64,000 bases of DNA, from assembly GCA_050043265.1 (NCBI GenBank), contig JBHJIR010000032.1, positions 1-64,000 of the forward strand, read 5' to 3'. This stretch comes from Pelagibius sp050043265. Its GTDB lineage: Bacteria; Pseudomonadota; Alphaproteobacteria; Kiloniellales; Kiloniellaceae. Below are positions 33,045 through 42,491 of this stretch, one piece after another. How positions within the stretch are numbered: position 1 is the first letter of the stretch; each line of letters opens with the position of its first letter. A program made the position numbers and the translations under genes. The notes under the pieces were generated by a model. That model had not been told where the DNA came from, made no database searches, and saw only the letters and a list, made by a program, of their open reading frames with translations.

Positions 33045-34628
33045 ATGTCGAACGTTGCCCAGTTTCTCGACGCCATTGCGGCGCGCCGGCCGGCCGGGCG
33101 GGCGCTGGTCTTCGATGGCAGCGGCTACAGCTTCGCGCAGGTCCTGGCCATGGCCAATCAGGTGGCCAACGGCCTCAAGGCGGCGGGCTACGGACCGGGC
33201 AGCCGCATCGCCCTGGCCTGCGGCAACCGCCCGGGGTTCCTGGCCGCCTACTACGGCATCCTGAAAATCGGTGGGGTTGCCGTGGTGCTCAGCACCACGT
33301 TGCGCCAGCGCGATATCCTGTTCCAACTGGAGGACTCCGGCGCCGAGGCGCTGCTGACCCACGACGGGCGCAGCGACACCGCTTACGGCGAGCAGGCGCT
33401 GGCCGCCGCCGAGGCGGCACCGGCCTGCCGGCGATGCTGGGCGATCCCGGCGGCGCTCGATGCGCCGTCTCCCTTTGCCGGCATCCCGGCGCTGGGCGAT
33501 CTCATGGCCGGGCAGCCCGATCTCGCGCCCACCTATCACTATGGTGCTGCCGACACGGCGGTGCTGCTCTACACCTCCGGCTCGACCGGCCGGCCGAAGG
33601 GCGTCGAGCTGACCCAGTCCAACCTCATCGCGCTGACCCGCATCAACCAGCGGCTGGCGCCGCGCGAAGATACCCGCGTGCGGCTCATCTCGACGCCGCT
33701 GTTCCATGTCATGGGCCAGGTCTGCGGCCTCAACCTCGCGATGTTGAACGGCGAGACGCTGGTGCTCGTCGACGGCTTCGATCCGGACCGGATCTGGCGT
33801 CTGATCGTCGATCAGGCGGTCACCTACTTCGTGCATATGCCGATCTACTATCGCTACCTGATGGAGCATGCCGGGGGCATCGACAGCGCTGCCGTCCGGC
33901 GCAGTCTGCGGCTCTGCGCCACCGGTGGGGCGCCTTTGCCGGCCGGCCTTTCGGGCGATTTCGAGGCGCGCTTCGGCCTGCCCATCGTGCCCGGCTACGG
34001 CCTGACCGAGACCTCCTCCATCGTCGCCTGGGGCGGCGGCATAACCTCCCGTGCGGGGCTGGCGCCGACCGTCGTGGGGCCGGTCGTGCCCGGTGGCGAG
34101 GTGATGCTGGAAGAAGACGGCGTTCGCAGCGCGGCGCCGGGTGCGCGGGGGGAGATCCTGGTGCGCGGGCCGGGCGTGATGAAGGGCTACCTCAATCTTC
34201 CCGAGGCGACCGCGCGCACGCTCAACGGCGGCTGGTTGCGCAGTGGCGACATCGGGTGCTTCGATGCCGCCGGCCGGCTGGAGATACTCGGCCGTGCCGA
34301 CGATAAGATCCTGCGCGGCGAGGAGCACATCTATCCGGCGGAAGTGGAGGCGGTGTTGAAGTCCCATCCGGCGGTCGCCGAGGCCGCGGTCATCGGCATC
34401 CCCGACGCCACCCTGGGGCAGGAGGCCAAGACCTTCGTGGTGCTGCGCCACGGCTGCTCGCTGGCCGACGACGAGCTGCTTGGCTGGCTGGCCCGGGAAC
34501 TGCCGGACGGCAAGTGTCCCGGGCTCGTCGAATTCCATGCCGCCTTGCCGCTGACGGCGACCGGCAAGGTGGCGCGTCATCTGCTGGTTAACCTTAATGA
34601 CGGGTCTGCCGGTGGCGTCGTCCGCTAA
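33045..34628 (+). CDS. AMP-forming acyl-CoA synthetase / acyl ligase
   Basis: A 527-residue ANL-superfamily enzyme that activates a carboxylic acid as acyl-AMP and usually passes it to CoA. The P-loop-like motif LLYTSGSTGRPKG (about 173-185), GYGLTETS, the GWLRSGDIG hinge with GRADDKI and the C-terminal catalytic lysine in PLTATGKVARHLL are present. GGAGGGA precedes ATG 33045, 26 bases after the exporter gene. The acid is not known. Because some LuxI enzymes take acyl-CoA, this ligase could also supply the autoinducer synthase. Confidence 0.9.
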   Translation: MSNVAQFLDAIAARRPAGRALVFDGSGYSFAQVLAMANQVANGLKAAGYGPGSRIALACGNRPGFLAAYYGILKIGGVAVVLSTTLRQRDILFQLEDSGAEALLTHDGRSDTAYGEQALAAAEAAPACRRCWAIPAALDAPSPFAGIPALGDLMAGQPDLAPTYHYGAADTAVLLYTSGSTGRPKGVELTQSNLIALTRINQRLAPREDTRVRLISTPLFHVMGQVCGLNLAMLNGETLVLVDGFDPDRIWRLIVDQAVTYFVHMPIYYRYLMEHAGGIDSAAVRRSLRLCATGGAPLPAGLSGDFEARFGLPIVPGYGLTETSSIVAWGGGITSRAGLAPTVVGPVVPGGEVMLEEDGVRSAAPGARGEILVRGPGVMKGYLNLPEATARTLNGGWLRSGDIGCFDAAGRLEILGRADDKILRGEEHIYPAEVEAVLKSHPAVAEAAVIGIPDATLGQEAKTFVVLRHGCSLADDELLGWLARELPDGKCPGLVEFHAALPLTATGKVARHLLVNLNDGSAGGVVR

Positions 34629-34703
34629 CGATTTCTACAGAACTGCCGGTTTAGCCTGCCTGACGCCGCAAAGCCTTATGAGCGCAATAAAAAGGCCGGC
34701 CAG

Positions 34704-35057
34704 ATGAGCCGCGACGATCCCATCGTGAAGCGCCGCGAACGCCGCCGTGACCGACGGCGCGCGCTGCATATGGACGCCCAGCTGGGCGGTTTCGACGTCG
34801 TGTTGAGCGACCTCAGTGCCGTTGGTTTCGGCGCGGCAATCGATGCCACGGACCGGCGGCCGCACGATTTTCGCATCGGTCAGAGCTTGCGCCTCGATCT
34901 CCATCTGAGCGGCGGCGAGACCTTCTCGTTCTCCGTCGAGATCACCCGCCCGATGGCCGAGAACGGTGTGGTCGGTGGTGTCTTCGTCAACGTGACCGAC
35001 GAAGGCTACAACATCATCGAGTCACTGTTGACCGGGCGCTTCAATCGCCGCGGCTGA
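34704..35057 (+). CDS. PilZ-domain protein (c-di-GMP receptor)
   Basis: A 117-residue single-domain PilZ protein. The c-di-GMP binding motifs RxxxR (in the Arg-rich stretch at about 10-19) and DLSAVGFG (36-43, a D-x-S-x-x-G copy) are present, followed by the beta-barrel with FSFSVEITRP and GVFVNVTDEG. It lies 75 bases after the ligase gene and just before a strong terminator, so it seems to be the last gene of the transcript. It would link c-di-GMP level to a cell-surface output. Confidence 0.88.
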   Translation: MSRDDPIVKRRERRRDRRRALHMDAQLGGFDVVLSDLSAVGFGAAIDATDRRPHDFRIGQSLRLDLHLSGGETFSFSVEITRPMAENGVVGGVFVNVTDEGYNIIESLLTGRFNRRG

Positions 35058-35087
35058 ATTGCCTGGCAGGCACAGGGGCCAACAGGC

Positions 35088-35118
35088 AAAAGGGCGCCGC
35101 TTGCGGCGCCCTTTTTTT
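35088..35118 (+). terminator. Rho-independent terminator after pilZ
   Basis: Complementary arms AAAAGGGCGCCGC (35088-35100) and GCGGCGCCCTTTT (35103-35115), with TT between them, are followed by further T residues. This is the best intrinsic terminator of the window and closes the quorum-sensing/P450 transcript; being symmetrical it can also serve the opposite gene. Confidence 0.92.
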
Positions 35119-35160
35119 GTGTCGTCTGGAGACCGAAACTGCCGCCGGTCTGCCCGTCAA

Positions 35161-35207
35161 CTGCCCCGGGGATCCGCTGCCCTGGGGATCAGCTGCCCTG
35201 GGCGACC
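35161..35207. repeat. 16-bp tandem repeat over the SleB-like gene stop codon
   Basis: CTGCCCCGGGGATCCG (35161-35176) and CTGCCCTGGGGATCAG (35177-35192) are near-identical, followed by a partial third copy CTGCCCTGGG. The stop codon of the hydrolase gene (35189-35191, minus strand) lies in the middle copy. Confidence 0.85.
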
Positions 35208-35983
35208 TGGGTCGCCGCGACCTTCGGCTTGCGGCTGTAGAAAATGTGGCGGCCGATCGTCGGGCCCTCGGCGAAGGCCTTGCGCCACACCGGCTTCACA
35301 TAGTCGGCGTGGTACCACAGCGCACCGCCGGAGGGGTCCGCGGCGCGGCCCCAATAGACCTTGCTGGCCAGTTCGGTGGCTTCTTTCCAGGCACCCTGGT
35401 CTTCGACCACGTCCGCCTTGCCGTCGCAGTACCAGGAGAACTGGCACTTGTGCAGCACTTCGTCGGTGCCGTCCTGAACCACGCCGCAGACCGTATCGGG
35501 GAAATACTGCGAGGCGACGCGGTTCATCACCACGTGGGCCACCGCGAGCTTGCCCTTGACCGGTTCGCTGCGCGCTTCGAAATAGATGTTCTTGGCCAGG
35601 CAGGTCAGCTCTCGGCGCAGCTTGCCCGGGTCGGAGGTGACGTTGCTGGCGAGTTGTTCTTCCAGGTCGAGTTGGCTGAGGCCGACCTGACGCACATAGA
35701 AGTGGTCGGGATCGATGTCCTTCACGTCGACCGGGATGAAGCTCTGGGCTGTCACCCGGGTCCAGGCGTCGTCGACCTGGTCGCTGGACGCGACACCCGC
35801 CAGGGCCGCGCCGGCGATGATGCAGGCGAGCGGCGCGCTGATCGCCGAGCACAGCGCCTTGGCGCTAAGCCCGCGATGGTGGCCCTTGCCGTTGTGCGGC
35901 CCGGAGAACAACTGGCGCGCGATCGCGAGCCCTTTGTCCCGGTGCGGCCTGACGGCGGCCAGCATGTGTGCAATCCGACTCAT
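35189..35983 (-). CDS. SleB-like cell wall hydrolase
   Basis: A 264-residue secreted or membrane-anchored protein with a hydrophobic segment at about 45-65 and a C-terminal Hydrolase_2 (SleB) domain. The catalytic region LTCLAKNIYFEARSEPVKGK with its Glu and the following AVAHVVMNRV are clear, as is the GALWYHADYVKP end. SleB-type domains are lytic transglycosylases that cut peptidoglycan. Being outside spore formers, it probably serves wall remodelling. The N-terminal 40 residues are basic and of unusual length for a signal region. Confidence 0.88.
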   Translation of the reverse strand: MSRIAHMLAAVRPHRDKGLAIARQLFSGPHNGKGHHRGLSAKALCSAISAPLACIIAGAALAGVASSDQVDDAWTRVTAQSFIPVDVKDIDPDHFYVRQVGLSQLDLEEQLASNVTSDPGKLRRELTCLAKNIYFEARSEPVKGKLAVAHVVMNRVASQYFPDTVCGVVQDGTDEVLHKCQFSWYCDGKADVVEDQGAWKEATELASKVYWGRAADPSGGALWYHADYVKPVWRKAFAEGPTIGRHIFYSRKPKVAATQVAQGS

Positions 35984-36566
35984 CTAACATCCGTTACCTT
36001 GTGAACCCTGTGCGGTGCGCGCCTGATTTTGTGTTGGCCCCACGATGCTCTGTTGGGGCTGCAGGCGCTTCGTCCGCAGGTAAAGGTTTACACAATCTTA
36101 ATACGGCATATCAAGAAGAATCGTCTTAGATTTGAGACGAATTCCCCTTAAATTCGTGGCAAATTAACTATTAATGTAATGTATATTCAAAAAGAAGATC
36201 GTATTTATCGGAAATAATGTTACCTATTCTGATTTTTTACTTACGAATATCTGCACTTACGATAGTTATTTCTTTATGATTTATGTAATTTGTCGGTATT
36301 CTTATAAGAATTCTGCTCTCGATTACAGTTGATCTCGCGCCTGCGGGAGGGCGATTCACCGTCTTTCTATTATCGATTTGGAACTTGAGTCTTGTCCGCC
36401 CAGGGAGTCCGGCAGGATCAATACTGCGGCCTTCTTGGGGCCGGCCCGGGTGGCCTGGGCGGGGCGGGTGAGCAAAAGGCATCCGGGCGCGGCCGGGCCG
36501 GGCCGAGTCGCCTGGGAATTCCGGGGAATTCCGGCCGGTTTGGTTAACAACCGGCCGGCAAAGGGC
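35984..36566. other. Gene-free AT-rich island, 583 bp
   Basis: Bases about 36060-36400 are strikingly AT-rich compared with the rest of the window. The part from 36400 to 36566 is GC-rich and includes the direct repeat GGGAATTCCG near 36514-36533. Two dyads stand out: ATTCTTATAAGAAT (36298-36311) and TCGTCT/AGACGA (36121-36126, 36135-36140). An 81-codon frame on the minus strand (36237-36482) has no family character. The island probably contains the promoter of the SleB-like gene and may be a relic of acquired DNA. Confidence 0.6.
36298..36311. promoter_or_regulatory. Perfect 14-bp AT palindrome
   Basis: ATTCTTATAAGAAT is fully self-complementary and lies in the AT-rich island upstream of the SleB-like gene. 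It might be an operator; it is about 315 bases from the nearest gene start, so its role is open. Confidence 0.35.
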
Positions 36567-37361
36567 CTAGCGGAGGCCTCGGCCGGTATGGGGAATCGGG
36601 CTGGTGGCGGTGTGGATGCCGCATTCGGTCTTGCCGCTGCCGGCCCAGCGCCCGGCCCGAGAGCCGGCCTCCCCGTTGCTTTTGAAGGTACAGGGAGCAC
36701 AGCCGATGGAGCTGTAGCCCTGCACACCGAGGGGATGGCGTGGCAGGTCGCGGGCCACGAAGGCTTGGGCGAGGTCCGCCGTGTCCCAGGTTGCCAGGGG
36801 ATTGACCTTGATGCGCGATTCCGCCGCTTCGAAAAGGCCGAGCTGCTGGCGCTGGCCACCCTGGAACCGCTTGCGGCCGTTGATCCAGGCGCTGAAGCCC
36901 GAGAGCGCGCGCTCCAGCGGCAGCACCTTACGCAGCCGGCAGCAGAGGTCGGGGTTGCGCTTCCACAGGGTGCCGTCGGCATCGGCCCAGGCGAGGTCAT
37001 CGTCGGCGGGGCCGATGCTGCGCACGTCGGTGAGGCCGAGGCGGTCGATCAGGGTATCGCGGTAGGCAAGGGTCTCCGGGAAGTGCTTGCCGGTTTCCAG
37101 GAAGATCACCGGCGTATGCCGGTTCACCTGGGCGACCAGGTCCAGCAGCACGGCGGACTCGCTGCCGAACGACGACACCACCGCGATGCGGCCGGCGAAG
37201 ATCCCGTTGATCGCGGCATCCAGCACGGCGGTGCTGTCGAGCCCGCCGTAGCGCAGCTCCAGCAGGCGCGCGCGCTGGCGCAGCCGCAGGCCGTGGTCCT
37301 GGTTGGCCGGCGGACGGACGACAAGCGGGGAGTGGTGGAGGGGCGCCGGAGACTGGATCAT
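36567..37361 (-). CDS. cysH: Assimilatory APS/PAPS reductase
   Basis: A 264-residue thioredoxin-dependent reductase of activated sulfate. The ATP-pyrophosphatase-like fold shows SSFGSESAVLLDLV, and the [4Fe-4S] cysteines are in PDLCCRLRKV and GCAPCT, which marks it as the iron-sulfur (APS-preferring) type. The C-terminal catalytic Cys is in KTECGIH. ATG 37361 begins the protein at MIQSPAPLHH; a longer upstream frame overlaps the next gene. It is the last gene of the sulfate operon. Confidence 0.92.
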   Translation of the reverse strand: MIQSPAPLHHSPLVVRPPANQDHGLRLRQRARLLELRYGGLDSTAVLDAAINGIFAGRIAVVSSFGSESAVLLDLVAQVNRHTPVIFLETGKHFPETLAYRDTLIDRLGLTDVRSIGPADDDLAWADADGTLWKRNPDLCCRLRKVLPLERALSGFSAWINGRKRFQGGQRQQLGLFEAAESRIKVNPLATWDTADLAQAFVARDLPRHPLGVQGYSSIGCAPCTFKSNGEAGSRAGRWAGSGKTECGIHTATSPIPHTGRGLR

Positions 37362-37387
37362 CGGTGCGTGGCTCTTCCTTGTGGAGA

Positions 37388-37880
37388 TCAGCCGTTGCCG
37401 GCGGTCACCGGGCGCCGCAGTACGCCAACCGACGCACCTCCACGACCGGTCGGCTGATAAGTCAGGCCGATCTCGCTGGTTGCCTCGCGCCAAGCCGCGA
37501 CGGCATTGTCGTTGGCGATCTCGAAAGCATCGAAGCCGCAGCGCAGCATGAAGAACAACTGGTCGCGCAGCACATTGCCGACGGCCCGCAGTTCGCCGGT
37601 GAAACCGTAGCGTTCGCGCAACAGGCGGGCGTAGGAATAGGCGCGTCCGTCGCCGAAACGCGGGAATTCCAGCGCGATGAGGTCGAAGTGGCTGAGATCC
37701 TCGGCGATCTGTGCCGGTGACTGGTCGCTCTTCAGACGCAGGCCGAGGCGGCCATTACGCGACTGGAGACTGTCGCGCTCGGCCAGCCAGCGCTCGAGGC
37801 TGACGATGAGGTCGCCTTCCGGCGTCAGCGCGGCGTCTTCGGGCAGCGGCGTCCAGAGATCGTCGACAATCTCGCCGTCC

Positions 37881-37894
<14 letters not shown>
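37388..37894 (-). CDS. DUF934 protein of the sulfite reductase operon
   Basis: A 168-residue protein with the DUF934 pattern LIVSLERWLAERDSL, LEFPRFGDGRAYSYARLLRE and GNVLRDQLFFMLRCGFDAFE. Such proteins are encoded beside sulfite/nitrite reductase genes in many proteobacteria and are thought to assist electron delivery or cofactor assembly; no activity is proven. ATG 37894 overlaps the end of the reductase gene by 14 bases, and cysH follows after 26 bases. Confidence 0.88.
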
Positions 37895-39536
<1,642 letters not shown>

Positions 39537-39551
39537 GACTTAACTGTCCTT

Positions 39552-39590
39552 TCAGGTCGCCCGGTCAGGTCGCCCGGTCAGGCAGCCCGG
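39552..39590. repeat. 13-bp tandem repeat over the DUF2849 stop codon
   Basis: TCAGGTCGCCCGG occurs at 39552-39564 and 39565-39577, and as TCAGGCAGCCCGG at 39578-39590. On the minus strand each copy ends in TGA; the third copy contains the true stop (39578-39580). Confidence 0.92.
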
Positions 39591-39913
39591 TTCACAGGGG
39601 CCGGCTGGATGGCGTTGGCGCGGTGGTCGGCGCGCACCGAAGGGCCGGCGGCGCGGATGATCTCGCGGGTCGAGAGCGGCTGCAGAATGCCGTCGACCTC
39701 GACGACCTCCATGGCATAGACGCTGACGACCTGGCGCGCGGCCACGGCGGCTTGCGCCTGTGCCAGCATCTCCTCGATCACGGCCTTGTCGGCGCCGACC
39801 CGGCTTTCGTTCAGATAGGTCGACCAATGGCCGGCCTCGGTCAGGTAGACGACATCGCCTTCGCGCAGGCGGTTGGCGGTGATGACCTGCAGATTGGCGG
39901 GCTTGCGGCTCAT
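39578..39913 (-). CDS. DUF2849 protein of the sulfite reductase operon
   Basis: A 111-residue protein whose DUF2849 core runs from NLQVITANRLREGDVVYL to VSVYAMEVVEV, with HWSTYLNESRV between. Genes of this family are found next to the sulfite/nitrite reductase gene in alphaproteobacteria. Function is unknown. ATG 39913 lies 13 bases after the cysG stop; no cofactor-binding residues are evident. Confidence 0.85.
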   Translation of the reverse strand: MSRKPANLQVITANRLREGDVVYLTEAGHWSTYLNESRVGADKAVIEEMLAQAQAAVAARQVVSVYAMEVVEVDGILQPLSTREIIRAAGPSVRADHRANAIQPAPVNRAA

Positions 39914-39926
39914 GGCGACGGTCTCC

Positions 39927-41354
39927 TTAAACGGCGACGGCGCGCGGCAGGGCCGCGACGGCGTTGTGCAGGTCGGCGGCAAGGTCGTTCTCGAGCGCCT
40001 GTCGGGCGACCTCGCCGATGATGATGAGGGCAGGGCCGGCGATGCCTTCGGCGCTGAGCCGTGTTTCCAGCGCCGCCAGTGGCGCGGTGACGACGCGCTG
40101 CTCCGGCCGGGTGCCGTTTTCGATGACGGCAACCGGAGTATCGGCGGAAAGGCCGTGCTCGATCAGGCGCTGGGCCACGGTGCCGGCGGTGGAAACGCCC
40201 ATGTAGACAGCCAGGGTCTGCTTACCGGAGGCCAGGCTCGCCCAGTCCAGGTCAGGCTCGCCGTCGGCGGCGTGGCCGGTCAGGAAGGTGACGGCCAGGG
40301 CGGTGCCGCGCAGGGTGAGCGGAATGCCCGCCGCCGCGGCGCAGCCGGCCGCCGCCGTCACGCCCGGCACCACCTCGACGGCGACGCCGCGGGCCTGCAG
40401 ATAGTCCTGTTCCTCGCCGCCGCGCCCGAAGATGAAAGGATCGCCGCCCTTCAGGCGCACGACCCGTCTGCCGGCCAGGGCATGCTCGGCCATCAGGGCA
40501 TTGATCTCGTCCTGGGTCTTGGCGTGATTGGCTTTCGACTTGCCGACGTAGATCCGCTCGGCATCGCGGCGGGCGTAGTCGACAATCTCCGGGCCGACCA
40601 GTTTGTCGTACAGCACCACGTCGGCTTCCTGCAGGCGGCGCAGGGCCTTGAAGGTCATCAGGTCGGGATCGCCCGGGCCGGCGCCGACGATGGCGACCGA
40701 GCCGGCGTCCTGCACCTGGGCAGCGCGGCCGTTGATGAGGCCCAGCATGGCCTCGCGGGCGCCGGTCTCGTCGCCGGCCAGCACCTTGCCGGCCACCGGG
40801 CCGGTGAAGAAGCGCTCCCAGAACCGGCGGCGCTGGGTGCCGTCGTCGATCTGCGCGGCCACGGCGCTGCGGAAGGCGCCGGCGAAGCGCGCCAGGCGGC
40901 CGAGGCGGGCCGGCAGCAGGGATTCGAGCTGGGCGCGGATCTGGCGGGCCAGGATCGGCGCGTCGGCGCCGCTGGAAATGCCGATCACCAGCGGGTCGCG
41001 GTCGATGATCGCCGGGGTGATGAAAGTGGAGAGTTCCGGGCGGTCGACCACGTTCACCGGAATGCCGGCAGCCTGGGCGGCCGCGGAGACGGCCTTGGCG
41101 ATTTCCGGCAGGCCGGTGGCGCCGATCACCAGGGCGGCGCCGCTGACGTCCGCCGGGTCGAAGGCGCGGACGTGCCAGGTGAGGGCGCCGTCGCGGGCCA
41201 GCCCGGCGATCTCCGCCCCGACGGTGGGGGCCACCACCACGGCCTGGGCGCCGGCCTTCAGCAGCAGGCGCAGCTTGCGGGCGGCCAGCTCGCCGCCGCC
41301 CACCACCAGGCTGGGGCGGGCAGAAAGGTCGTGAAACGCCGGAAAATACCGCAT
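39927..41354 (-). CDS. cysG: Sirohaem synthase (trifunctional)
   Basis: A 475-residue fusion. The N-terminal part (about 1-210) has the precorrin-2 dehydrogenase/ferrochelatase NAD motif VVGGGELAARKLRLLL; the C-terminal part is uroporphyrinogen-III methyltransferase, with VGAGPGDPDLMTFKALR, RLKGGDPFIFGRGGEE and VVPGVTAAAGCAA. It makes the sirohaem needed by the sulfite reductase. ATG 41354 starts MRYFPAFHDL, typical of the family. First gene of the operon cysG-DUF2849-cysI-DUF934-cysH. Confidence 0.95.
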   Translation of the reverse strand: MRYFPAFHDLSARPSLVVGGGELAARKLRLLLKAGAQAVVVAPTVGAEIAGLARDGALTWHVRAFDPADVSGAALVIGATGLPEIAKAVSAAAQAAGIPVNVVDRPELSTFITPAIIDRDPLVIGISSGADAPILARQIRAQLESLLPARLGRLARFAGAFRSAVAAQIDDGTQRRRFWERFFTGPVAGKVLAGDETGAREAMLGLINGRAAQVQDAGSVAIVGAGPGDPDLMTFKALRRLQEADVVLYDKLVGPEIVDYARRDAERIYVGKSKANHAKTQDEINALMAEHALAGRRVVRLKGGDPFIFGRGGEEQDYLQARGVAVEVVPGVTAAAGCAAAAGIPLTLRGTALAVTFLTGHAADGEPDLDWASLASGKQTLAVYMGVSTAGTVAQRLIEHGLSADTPVAVIENGTRPEQRVVTAPLAALETRLSAEGIAGPALIIIGEVARQALENDLAADLHNAVAALPRAVAV

Positions 41355-41669
41355 GGAACGTCTTCCTGATCTTTTCGGCCCCAGTTTCTTCGGTCTTGGG
41401 GGCCGGGGCTGCCGCTGTCCGGTTTTCGGGGGATAGCGGCGGGACGCTGTTGATTTCACGATAAAGCTAGGGTGAAAGACTCTATTTGTCTAGATCAAGC
41501 TGTAAAAATAAAATATATCACAATAATATAATGTGAAATAAAGCAAGCCTCAGATCATCCCGATAGCTGCCCCCTTGGTGGATGACCCGTGGTGGATGCC
41601 CCTTGATGGATGACAGGGGCGCCGCATCTGCCGTATCAAGGGGAATGGTTTCGTCCCGGGAGTCGTTTT
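41355..41669. promoter_or_regulatory. Promoter region of the sulfate operon, 315 bp without genes
   Basis: The middle (about 41460-41560) is AT-rich. TCACA (41518-41522) and TGTGA (41532-41536) form an inverted pair with a nine-base AT spacer, a possible activator site. Next to the lipoprotein gene there are three imperfect 14-base tandem repeats (41573-41614, type CCTTGGTGGATGAC). Confidence 0.5.
41573..41614. repeat. 14-bp tandem repeat, three copies
   Basis: CCTTGGTGGATGAC, CCGTGGTGGATGCC and CCTTGATGGATGAC follow one another without gap, 55 bases before the lipoprotein gene. Confidence 0.85.
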
Positions 41670-42020
41670 ATGTCCTTTCGTCCGCGCGCCGGCCTGGCGC
41701 TGGTGTTCTTGTCCGCGCTGGCTTTGGCCGGCTGCTCCATGGCGCCGTATAAGGTCGAAGGATCGGACGCCGCCACGAATACGGCCCAGGCGGAAGGGCG
41801 GGACCTGCTGCCGCGCCTGCAGCCGTACGCGATCGGCATTTGCTACAGCCCGGCCTTCAACGACCTGGCCGCGGTCGAGGCCGAGGCGGTCTACCGCTGC
41901 GACGGCGGACGCCTGGAAAGGTTGGACGAAGATTTCTTCTGGAACGGCTGTTCGCTCAGCCAGCCCAACCGCATCAACTACGTCTGCTTCCCGCCCGACA
42001 AAGCCAAGCGGCTGAACTGA
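41670..42020 (+). CDS. Small lipoprotein of unknown function
   Basis: A 116-residue protein with a type II signal peptide: the lipobox LALAGC places the lipidated Cys near residue 24. The mature part has AIGICYSPAFND and YRCDGGRLERLDEDFFWNGC, with four cysteines that could form two disulfide bonds. I recognise no functional family. ATG 41670 (MSFRPRAG) is preferred over an in-frame start at 41610 because it gives a proper signal. Confidence 0.78.
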   Translation: MSFRPRAGLALVFLSALALAGCSMAPYKVEGSDAATNTAQAEGRDLLPRLQPYAIGICYSPAFNDLAAVEAEAVYRCDGGRLERLDEDFFWNGCSLSQPNRINYVCFPPDKAKRLN

Positions 42021-42032
42021 GCCGGTAACCCG

Positions 42033-42458
42033 TCAGGTTGTGGCGGCGGTCGGGCGTCGGAATCGCTCCAGCGGAATCTCGGCCACGGCGGTAATCTCCA
42101 CCATCAACGCTGCTTCGTAGAGGCGGGAGACCTCGACAGTCGTGGTCACCGGGAAAGGCGGCTGGAAGAATTGCCGGCGCACCTCGCCTGCGGCCATGAA
42201 GGCCTCGATGTCGGTGACGAATTGTGTCAGCGAGATGATGTCTCCGGTCGTGCCCCCGACATGGTCGAGGACGCGTTGGATGTTCTGCAACACTTGGCGT
42301 ACCTGTGCGCTCATATCTTCCCGGCCGACGATCTGACCTTCCGCGTCGAGTGCGACCTGTCCCTTCAGGTGAACGATCTGTCCCTTGCCTTGAACAACGC
42401 CCAGCGAGAAGGCGCCGAAAGGAGCCCAGAGATTGGGTGGATTGAAGCTGTCGATCAT
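42033..42458 (-). CDS. RidA/YjgF-family protein
   Basis: A 141-residue trimeric Rid-family protein. VVQGKGQIVHLKGQVALDAE and LTQFVTDIEAF are typical, as is the C-terminal ALMVEITAVAEIP. The arginine that binds the substrate carboxylate in true RidA (in the C-terminal part) is not found in the usual RxxVP context, so the deaminase activity on reactive enamines is uncertain. ATG 42458 is chosen because AGGGGA is about seven bases upstream; another ATG is at 42464. It follows queG on the same strand by 33 bases. Confidence 0.82.
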   Translation of the reverse strand: MIDSFNPPNLWAPFGAFSLGVVQGKGQIVHLKGQVALDAEGQIVGREDMSAQVRQVLQNIQRVLDHVGGTTGDIISLTQFVTDIEAFMAAGEVRRQFFQPPFPVTTTVEVSRLYEAALMVEITAVAEIPLERFRRPTAATT

Positions 42459-42491
42459 CGCCATTCCCCTGTTCTTCCTGCGACGACGTGG

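Noticed and set aside
36237..36482. An 81-codon open frame on the minus strand crossing the AT-rich island
   Set aside because: Half of it lies in GC-rich and half in AT-rich DNA, with no start signal and no sign of a protein fold.
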